The position numbers and the translations under genes were made by a program. This document shows positions 8,157 through 14,577 of a DNA stretch of 64,000 nt, piece after piece. The DNA comes from Sphingopyxis sp. BSN-002 (lineage in GTDB: Bacteria; Pseudomonadota; Alphaproteobacteria; Sphingomonadales; Sphingomonadaceae). The stretch's first letter is position 1; the number at the start of each line of letters is the position of its first letter. The notes beneath the pieces are model-generated. The model had not been told where the DNA came from. It was given only the letters and a program-made list of their open reading frames with translations, and did not search any database. The stretch lies in contig NZ_CP091804.1 in assembly GCF_022024275.1 (NCBI RefSeq), forward strand, positions 1,550,001 to 1,614,000, given 5' to 3'.

Positions 8157-8191
8157 CCAAAAAGAAAGGGCGGCACCTTTCGGCACCGCCC
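8157..8191 (-). terminator. Rho-independent terminator of ompA
   Basis: On the minus strand a ten-pair stem (GGGCGGTGCC paired with GGTGCCGCCC, two G-U pairs) closes a GAAA tetraloop and is followed by TTTCTTTTT. It begins 36 bp after the ompA stop codon. Confidence 0.8.
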
Positions 8192-8226
8192 CTCTTTGTC
8201 TTCTGACCCGAACCGGGTCGGAAATC

Positions 8227-9348
8227 TTAGTTGCCCGAACCCGGACCGTACTTGATTTCCACGCGACGGTTCTGGTCGTTGCGGACGCCGTCGGCGGTCG
8301 CAACAGCCGGACGGCTTTCGCCGAACGCTTCCGACGAGATCGAGCCATCCGAGATGCCACGAGCCGTCAGGTAGCCACGGACCGCAGTGTTGCGGCGTTC
8401 CGACAGACCGACGTTGTACTTGGCCGAACCCGAGCGGTCAGCGTGACCGGCGAGCCAGACCTGCTGGCCGGTGCAGCCACGGTTGTAGGCGCTGATCGCG
8501 TTGTCGAGGGTCGCAGCCGCTTCCGGCGTGATGTTCGACTGATCCCAGTCGAAGTACACGATGTACGGACCCGGATCGCAAACCGGAGCCGGCGGCGGAG
8601 CCGGCGGGGTCGGCGGCGGCGGAGCCGGCGGCGGCGGGGCGGGCGGCTGAGGCGTTTCGACCGGAGCCGGGGCGCCGCCGAAGTTATAGGTCAGCGTGCC
8701 GAGGATCGAGTGCGAACGGAAGCGCGTCGAAACGTCGCGGCCAAGCTGGTCGACCAGGTCGAGGTTGCTGGCGTTGAAGAAGCGATACTTCAGGCCGACG
8801 TCCCAGTTCTTGGTCAGCGGAGCGCGAACGCCCGCGATCGCCTGCCAGGCAAAGCCCGTGTCCGAATCGTCCAGGAACGCACCGGCGAAAACCGGCTCGA
8901 CCGAAACGCGAGCGACACCGGCACCACCGCCGATGAAGCCCTGAAGGCCATCGTCGTCACCGAAGTCGAGCAGACCGTTGACCATGAAGCTGAGGGCGTT
9001 CGAGTCGCCGTTCAGCGGGGTCGCGCCGGTGAAGGCTGCGCCCGAACCGTTGGCGGTCTGCGGAATGCCCGGGGTCGCGAACGTCCCCGACGTGATGTCG
9101 GCTTCCTTGTAGCCGACTTCGACTTCCGCGCGGAAACCGCCGAAATCGTAACCGACAGTGCCTTCGACATCATAGCCCTTGCGATGATCGAGCGAACCGG
9201 CATTGTTGACCGTGCCGATGTCGAGATCCATGTCTTCGACGATCATCACGCCACCACCAACTCCGACATACCAGGAGTTGTCGCGCGCCAGAGCCGGCGA
9301 CGCCAGGGCAGTGGAGGCCAACGCCATAGCGACGGCAAGCTTCCTCAT
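8227..9348 (-). CDS. ompA: OmpA-family outer membrane protein
   Basis: A 373-residue precursor. Residues 1-21 are a signal peptide ending ASPALA. An eight-strand beta-barrel of the OmpA type fills about 22-225, with aromatic strand ends such as SWYVGVGGG. A Pro-rich linker (about 228-258, mostly P and A) leads to the periplasmic OmpA domain, which anchors the envelope to peptidoglycan; here YFDWDQSNITPEA and NVGLSERRNTAVRGYL are the family motifs. The start at 9348 is preceded by AAAGGGGA. A strong terminator follows. A high expression level is likely. Confidence 0.93.
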   Translation of the reverse strand: MRKLAVAMALASTALASPALARDNSWYVGVGGGVMIVEDMDLDIGTVNNAGSLDHRKGYDVEGTVGYDFGGFRAEVEVGYKEADITSGTFATPGIPQTANGSGAAFTGATPLNGDSNALSFMVNGLLDFGDDDGLQGFIGGGAGVARVSVEPVFAGAFLDDSDTGFAWQAIAGVRAPLTKNWDVGLKYRFFNASNLDLVDQLGRDVSTRFRSHSILGTLTYNFGGAPAPVETPQPPAPPPPAPPPPTPPAPPPAPVCDPGPYIVYFDWDQSNITPEAAATLDNAISAYNRGCTGQQVWLAGHADRSGSAKYNVGLSERRNTAVRGYLTARGISDGSISSEAFGESRPAVATADGVRNDQNRRVEIKYGPGSGN

Positions 9349-9478
9349 AGTAGATTCCCCTTTCAATTGAGATTTACGTCTCGTCAGACGTCCTACTCGT
9401 CGCTTTGGTTCCGTGCAAGCTAACAAATCGTCAATCTGTTGCCAAAAAGTCGCACTTCCCGTGCGAAGACAGGCAAAA

Positions 9479-9931
9479 TCAGCCTGAAATCAGAATGCCC
9501 TGCGCCTCAAGGAGCAGAATCAGCGCGGCGATCGCGGAGCGCGCCTCGGAATCGATTGTGACACCGCCCGCCGGACTCGCAATCGCGTCCGGCGCGACCC
9601 ACGCACCGGCATGATAACGCAACCACGCGCCGTCCGACAGACGAACGACCCGCATGCCCGGTCGCGGCGGTGCAAAACGCCAGCCGCCACCGCTCCAGAC
9701 GGCGAGCTTGCCGCCCTCGCCGTCCCATGCGCCCGTCGCTGCGGTATCCACCAGCCAGCATTGCCCCTCGGCGGGCGATGCCGGCGGGACGGCAAGCGGA
9801 CCATTCTCGATCGCGGCATGGACAAGCGCATCCAGCAAGGCCAGCGCCTCGTTGTGCACAACCTCCTTCTGCGCCTGCGCCACGGCCAGCAGCGGCAGCG
9901 CAAAACGCGCCGTCTTGAGCATATCGGTCAT
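9479..9931 (-). CDS. DUF2793 protein, last gene of the gene transfer agent remnant
   Basis: A 150-residue protein beginning MTDMLKTARFALPLLAVAQA, then QKEVVHNEALALLDALVHAA, the conserved opening of DUF2793 proteins found at the downstream end of RcGTA-like clusters and in some phages. The rest is rich in short glycine and tryptophan strands (CWLVDTAATGAWDG, WSGGGWRFAPPR), fitting a tail-fibre or sugar-binding role. The frame is intact. It lies 11 bp downstream of the C-terminal piece of the GTA tail protein, in the normal order, though the rest of that cluster is destroyed, so it may be a relic. Confidence 0.75.
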   Translation of the reverse strand: MTDMLKTARFALPLLAVAQAQKEVVHNEALALLDALVHAAIENGPLAVPPASPAEGQCWLVDTAATGAWDGEGGKLAVWSGGGWRFAPPRPGMRVVRLSDGAWLRYHAGAWVAPDAIASPAGGVTIDSEARSAIAALILLLEAQGILISG

Positions 9932-9942
9932 CGGTTTGTCCT

Positions 9943-10338
9943 TCAGGTCAACGGTACGAAAAGCGGCGCAGAGAGCGCGAAATCCCCCACCTGGCGAATG
10001 GCGAGCATATGCCCCGGCGCGAGCGCCGCGATCGTCGCCGCCGCGATCGAAAGCGAAGGTTCGCCGGTTTCCCACGGCCCGACGCCCGCCGAGGGAGGAA
10101 CAAGCTCGACACGCCATTCCTCGCGGCTTTCGCCGAGCGGCAGGTCCACGCCGTCGCGCCAGCCCGCATCGGCCCTGCTGCGCCGGATCCAGCCGACGAC
10201 AACGCCGCCCGCGCCGTCGGTCCGGATCCGGCCATGCACCGGTGCGAGCGGCTGCAAGGCACGCCCGGCCGGCGCAATCGCGACATGCCCGATTTCGGTA
10301 TCGCCGCGCGAAGTCCATTGCAGTTCGGCTTCCCCGCT
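9943..10338 (-). pseudogene. C-terminal fragment of GTA host-specificity tail protein (gp15-like)
   Basis: Minus-strand translation ends VGDFALSAPLFVPLT, preceded by RALQPLAPVHGRI and VVVGWIRRSRADAGWRDGVD, which is the C-terminal region of the large RcGTA-like baseplate/host-specificity protein. The intact protein is more than a thousand residues; only about 130 codons are kept here. Upstream, similarity stops near position 10338, where the sequence of the same gene's N-terminal third continues on the opposite strand. The boundary is approximate. Confidence 0.75.
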
Positions 10339-10341
10339 CTC

Positions 10342-10590
10342 GGCAAGGGGCGCCCGTCGACGACCGAATACAGCTATGCGGTATCGCTGGCCGTTGCACT
10401 GTCTTCGCGGCCGATCCGCGCGATCCGGCGCATCTGGGCCGACGGGAACCTGCTTCGCGGATCGGGCGGCAGTTTCAGCGAGCGCTGCACCTTTCGCTGG
10501 CACGACGGCAGCGAGGATCAGGCGCCCGACTCGCTGGTCGCGGCAGCCGTGGGAATCGGATCGGCCAGCGCCTTCCGGGGACTGGCCTAA
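10342..10590 (+). pseudogene. Inverted internal fragment of the same gp15-like tail gene
   Basis: On the plus strand, opposite to all other GTA pieces, the frame from 10342 reads GKGRPSTTEYSYAVSLAVAL, then RIWADGNLLRGS and DQAPDSLVAAAVGIGSASAF, ending RGLA and a TAA at 10588. This is the region of gp15 that should directly precede the YAVFEELELASFGNRIP segment found on the minus strand at 10873. The piece is therefore inverted and displaced. No promoter or start codon suggests it is expressed. Confidence 0.75.
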
Positions 10591-10873
10591 CCGCCTCTTC
10601 CGTTCGGGGAGGCGAGAGCCTCCAGCCATCGGGACCGCCCTGCAGACGAATCCGGTCGACCTCGCACAGCGGTGCCAGCGCGTCGCGAACGCGGTCGCCT
10701 GACGCGGCAAAGCCGGCAAAGGCCCAGTGCCCCCGGCATCGGCCCGTCTCGCCGAGCAGGTCGTCGCCGACCAGCCCCGCATCGATGCCACCCTCGTCGG
10801 CCTCCACCTCGAAGGTCAGCGACGGGATACGGTTGCCGAAACTCGCAAGCTCCAGTTCCTCGAACACCGCATA
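10591..10873 (-). pseudogene. Internal fragment of gp15-like tail gene, fused to capsid fragment
   Basis: Minus-strand reading from 10873 gives YAVFEELELASFGNRIPSLT, continuing with FEVEADEGG and QGGPDGWRLSPP near 10600. In intact gp15 proteins this follows immediately after the FRGLA motif that is now on the other strand. Upstream it is joined without a gap to the capsid fragment in a different frame. Confidence 0.75.
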
Positions 10874-11541
10874 TCCTCGGCCTCGACCACCGGATAGCCG
10901 AGCAAGGTTGCCGCCTGCCCCTCGACCATCCCCGGCTGCCAGATGAAGGCGCCGTCGGTCGTCTTGAACTTGCGGATGCGGCTCAGCGTGTCCGAATTCA
11001 TCACCCAGCACGCCCCCTGCCGGTACGGCGCCTTCAGCGAATGGACGAGCTCGACCAGCTTGTCCTGCGGGTTCGACGCCGGAAAGGCGCCCGCGGTCCC
11101 CGTCGCGAGATACTGCAGCGACCCGAAGGCGCGCACGCTGTCGATCTCGTTCGTCGCCGTATAGGTCAGGAACCCCTTCGGCCGGTTCGTGCCGTTGCCG
11201 TTCACGAACGCGCTGCCCTCGGCGATCGCGAACTCGCGGCCGAGCTGCTCGGCCAGCCAGTCCTCGACGTTGAACATCGCATCGTCGAGCATCGCCTGGC
11301 TCGCCGCCGGATTGGCATAGAGCTCACCCGTCGGCGGCACGATTTCGGCAAAGCTGCGCGTCGCGGTCTCGGGCCGCGCCGCGGTCTCGCCGACCCAGCC
11401 CGTACCCATCGATCCCGTCGCGACCAGCTTGCGATAGCCGCTCGTCCCCGTCTGCACGACCGTCGCGATGCTCCGGACCGGCGACAGCGTCTTCAGCGTC
11501 GCCGCGATGCTGCCGTCGATCTCGCGCGGCACCGCATACCC
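10870..11541 (-). pseudogene. HK97-fold major capsid protein fragment (GTA gp5-like)
   Basis: About 224 codons of an HK97-type major capsid protein: YAVPREIDGSIAATLKTLSP at the start, then LVATGSMGTGWVGETAARPE, VEDWLAEQLGREFAIAEGSA, FVNGNGTNRPKGFL and PGMVEGQAATLLGYPVVEAE. It stops at the EAEDM motif near 10870, before the last 40 or so residues that carry the end of the P-domain. The N-terminal scaffold/protease region (about 150 residues) is also missing. The piece begins at a junction with a terminase fragment in another frame, so no functional capsid protein can be made. Confidence 0.85.
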
Positions 11542-11638
11542 CCGGCGCGTCCAGCACGCGCCGCATCGCGGCGTTGACCCGCGGCGTCGTGGTCACGATC
11601 ATCCGTTCACGCGCGGCTTCCGCCGCTGCACCGGCCCA
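11540..11638 (-). pseudogene. Terminase large subunit fragment
   Basis: Thirty-three codons reading WAGAAAEAARERMIVTTTPR followed by VNAAMRRVLDAPG. The IVTTTPR motif follows the Walker B region in the ATPase of GTA and phage terminases. The frame is bounded upstream by a stop and downstream by the fusion to the capsid fragment. The remaining several hundred codons of the gene are absent. Confidence 0.6.
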
Positions 11639-11667
11639 TTATGTTGCGGCCCGATCTCGTCATCCAT
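11599..11667 (-). other. 22-codon ORF with good ribosome binding site at the head of the GTA remnant
   Basis: On the minus strand GGAGG lies 9 bases before an ATG at 11667 that opens MDDEIGPQHNGPVQRRKPRV and stops at 11599. It overlaps the terminase fragment in another frame. It may be the surviving translation start of a lost GTA gene. No protein family was recognised. Confidence 0.3.
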
Positions 11668-11879
11668 CGCCCACGACCTCCAAAAGCATAAAGGCCGGAT
11701 CACCCTCCCGCATCGGAAGAGCGCCGGCCCGAATCGCAATTCTTCATGATGCGACACTTGTGCCATAACAGCGTGACGATGTCAATAGAAAATAACCTAT
11801 ATGGTGAAATCCTGATATTGCCGATAGCTAGGTTGATTGGGATTACGCCTTGTTTACCTGTGTTTGCCATGATCGCGCC

Positions 11880-12191
11880 ATGGCAGGCACGCAGGCACCA
11901 AGGGGCTTCGCTCTCATCTTCGCAATCGTGGGTATTCCGCTCATCATTTGGAATGCTGCGGACGCCAGTGGCGAATTAGGTGCACTCGACGCATCGAGCA
12001 GCACGGAGGCGGCCCGCATTGATTACTGCGTTGCAAAGGCTGCAGAATTCGAGCCCGAGATGCCCGCGCCTCGCCGGACGTGCGAGTGCATCGTTGCCAA
12101 GGCGGCCGCGCAAGGTGCCCTCAAGGACTATGGCGCTTATGACGAGACCAAGCTCGAATCCATAATCGGTGAATGCACGCGCGGCGGCTGA
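11880..12191 (+). CDS. Small membrane-anchored cysteine-containing protein, unknown
   Basis: A 103-residue protein (MAGTQAPRGFALIFAIVGIP at the start) with one N-terminal hydrophobic segment at residues 9-25 and a soluble C-terminal part. Four cysteines are placed in YCVAKAA, RRTCECIVAKAA and GECTRGG; the repeated C-x-AKAA pattern suggests two helical hairpins linked by disulfides in the periplasm. A ten-residue upstream extension is possible but has poor coding quality. I recognise no family. The stretch from 11668 to 11879 is less GC-rich and holds nothing I can identify; the gene may have its promoter there. Confidence 0.55.
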   Translation: MAGTQAPRGFALIFAIVGIPLIIWNAADASGELGALDASSSTEAARIDYCVAKAAEFEPEMPAPRRTCECIVAKAAAQGALKDYGAYDETKLESIIGECTRGG

Positions 12192-12289
12192 TACGCGTCA
12201 ACAGTTGCCCTTTCCCGTCCCCACCGATTGACCCCCCGCCCCGGATGGTTACACATTCAACCATCCACCGGAAAAAGGGGCACCCACTG

Positions 12290-14410
12290 ATGCGTAAACT
12301 CGCCTTCCTCGGCGCGAGCCTTCTCACCCTCGCCGCCCAGCCCGTTCTCGCACAGGAAGCCCCGGCTTCAGAACCGGCGGCTGCCACCTCCGCCTCCGCC
12401 GCCGGCAGCGCGCGCACCGCTCCCGAGCGCCGCTTCACCGGGGACGACCTCTTCGACCTGTCGATCGCCTCCGATCCGCAAATCAGCCCCGACGGCCGGA
12501 GCATCGCCTATGTCCACCGGTCGAACGACATCATGACCGACCGCGCCGTCAGTTCGATCTGGCTGATCGACACCGCGACCGGCGAAGAAACCCCGCTCGG
12601 TGCCAACGACGGCGCCACCTTCTCGCCGCGCTGGTCGCCCGACGGCAAGCGGCTTGCCTATGTTTCGACCGCCGGCGGCGCGCCGCAGCTATGGGTGCGC
12701 TGGATGAACGGCGGCGAGGCGGTACGCCTCACCGGCCTGCCGACCTCGCCTTCCTCGCTCGCCTGGTCGCCCGACGGCCGCACGATCGCCTACACGATGC
12801 TCGTCAAGGACGACGGTCCCGGCTTCGGTTCGGCACCGAAGAACAAGCCCGAAGGCGCCAAATGGGCCGACCCGCTCGAGGTCCACGACATGCTCGCCTA
12901 CAAGGCCGACGGCGAAGGCATCGTCGAACCCGGGTTCGAGAAGATCTTCGCCGTTCCCGCGACCGGCGGCTCGCCGCGCCAGCTGACCTTCGGCCCCTAT
13001 CATGACGGCGGCCCGCTGAGCTGGTCGCGCGACGGCCGCACGCTCTATTTTTCCGCGAACCGCAAGCCCGACTGGGAAAAGGATCCGGTCGAGAGCGAGG
13101 TCTACAGCCTCGACGTCGCGAGCGGCGCGGTCACCGCGCTGACCGACCGCAACGGCCCCGACGCGAACCCGCTCGTCTCGCCCGACGGCGGCAGGATCGC
13201 GTATCTCGGCTTCGACGACAAGATGCGCGCCTATGAGAATAGCCAGCTCTACGTTATGAACCGCGACGGGTCGGGCAAGCGCAGCCTGACCGGCAACTGG
13301 GATTACAGCGTCGATGCGATCCAGTGGGCGGCCGACGGCAAGGCGCTCTACGCGCAGTATGACGACCATGGCGAGACGAAGGTCGCGCGCATCGGGCTCG
13401 ACGGCGCGGTGCGTACCGCCGCGACCGGCCTCTCGGGCGGCGGGCTCGATCGTCCTTATACGGGCGGCAGCTTCACCGTCTCCGACGCCGGCGCGATCGC
13501 CTTCACCGGCGGCACTGCGACGCGCCCCGCCGAGGTGCAGCTTAACCGGGGCGGATCGTCGCGCATCCTGACCGACCTCAACCGGTCCCTCCGCGAAGTC
13601 AAATCGCTGGGCGAGGTGCGCAAGATCACCGTCGCCTCGAGCCACGACGGCAAGACGATCGAGGGCTGGCTGACGCTGCCCCCCGGCTATCGCGACGGCC
13701 AGCGCGTGCCGCTGATCCTCGAAATCCACGGCGGCCCCTTCGCGGCCTATGGCGGCCATTTCTCGACCGACAACCAGCTTTACGCCGCCGCGGGCTATGC
13801 CGTCCTCTCGTCGAACCCGCGCGGGTCGACCAGCTATGGCGCGGCCTTCGCGAACGAGATCGACAAGCAATATCCGGGCAACGACTATTTCGACCTGATC
13901 AGCATCGTCGACCGCGCGGTCGAACTCGGCGTCGCCGACCCGAATGCGCTCTTCGTCACCGGCGGCTCGGGCGGCGGCGTGCTGACCAGCTGGATCGTCG
14001 GCAAGACCGACAGGTTCAAGGCCGCGGTCGCGCAGAAACCCGTGATCAACTGGACGACGCAGGCGCTCACCGCCGACGGCCCCGGCTTCTTCGGCCCCTA
14101 TTGGCTCGGCGCAGAGCCGTGGGAAAAGCCCGACCTCTTCTGGTCCCGCTCCCCGCTTTCGCTCGTCGGCAATGTAAAGACCCCGACGCTCGTCATTGTC
14201 GGTGCCGAGGATTACCGCACCCCCGTCAGCGAGTCCGAGCAATATTACACCGCGCTGCGTCTCCGCGGCGTGCCGACCGCGCTGATCAAGGTACCCGGCG
14301 CCAGCCACGGCGGCATCGCCGCGCGTCCCTCGCAATCGGCCGCCAAGGCCTCGGCAATCCTTGCCTGGTTCGGGAAATACCGGAAGGGCTGGACCCCGCC
14401 CGCACCCTGA
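12290..14410 (+). CDS. Secreted S9-family (prolyl oligopeptidase-type) peptidase
   Basis: A 706-residue precursor with a signal peptide (residues 1-21, ending PVLA). An N-terminal beta-propeller contains several WD40-like PD40 repeats (PQISPDGRSIAYVHRS, PRWSPDGKRLAYVST, LAWSPDGRTIAYTM). The C-terminal alpha/beta hydrolase has nucleophile S560 in VTGGSGGGVL, D641 in VGAEDYRTPVSE and H673 in GASHGGIAARP, so the catalytic triad is complete. Such enzymes cleave short peptides, often after proline or alanine, in the periplasm. The start at 12290 is preceded by AAAAAGGGG and gives the signal peptide at the extreme N-terminus. Confidence 0.92.
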   Translation: MRKLAFLGASLLTLAAQPVLAQEAPASEPAAATSASAAGSARTAPERRFTGDDLFDLSIASDPQISPDGRSIAYVHRSNDIMTDRAVSSIWLIDTATGEETPLGANDGATFSPRWSPDGKRLAYVSTAGGAPQLWVRWMNGGEAVRLTGLPTSPSSLAWSPDGRTIAYTMLVKDDGPGFGSAPKNKPEGAKWADPLEVHDMLAYKADGEGIVEPGFEKIFAVPATGGSPRQLTFGPYHDGGPLSWSRDGRTLYFSANRKPDWEKDPVESEVYSLDVASGAVTALTDRNGPDANPLVSPDGGRIAYLGFDDKMRAYENSQLYVMNRDGSGKRSLTGNWDYSVDAIQWAADGKALYAQYDDHGETKVARIGLDGAVRTAATGLSGGGLDRPYTGGSFTVSDAGAIAFTGGTATRPAEVQLNRGGSSRILTDLNRSLREVKSLGEVRKITVASSHDGKTIEGWLTLPPGYRDGQRVPLILEIHGGPFAAYGGHFSTDNQLYAAAGYAVLSSNPRGSTSYGAAFANEIDKQYPGNDYFDLISIVDRAVELGVADPNALFVTGGSGGGVLTSWIVGKTDRFKAAVAQKPVINWTTQALTADGPGFFGPYWLGAEPWEKPDLFWSRSPLSLVGNVKTPTLVIVGAEDYRTPVSESEQYYTALRLRGVPTALIKVPGASHGGIAARPSQSAAKASAILAWFGKYRKGWTPPAP

Positions 14411-14417
14411 CGATCAC

Positions 14418-14447
14418 GACCCTTCCGTGCGCTGGCGCGGAAGGGTC
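14418..14447 (+). terminator. Hairpin after the S9 peptidase gene
   Basis: GACCCTTCCG (14418-14427) pairs perfectly with CGGAAGGGTC (14438-14447) around a ten-base loop, 8 bp after the stop codon. There is no clear T-run, so it may work with Rho or as an mRNA-stabilising hairpin. Confidence 0.5.
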
Positions 14448-14577
14448 GCGCACCGCCGGACCGCCCCTCGCCCCCGCCCTGTCGGCACTTCGTAGAACAG
14501 TGGTTGACATCGCGGCTCCGCGCGCAAAATTCCCCCATCGACCGGTCTGCCGGCTCAATTTTCGAAGGGGCATCTTC

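Noticed and set aside
8570-8660. Repetitive sequence looking like tandem repeats
   Set aside because: It encodes the Pro/Ala linker of OmpA; not a CRISPR or DNA repeat array.
10009-10341. Upstream part of the plus-strand open frame that contains the inverted gp15 piece
   Set aside because: Only the segment from 10342 on resembles gp15; the earlier part is antisense to the C-terminal gp15 fragment.
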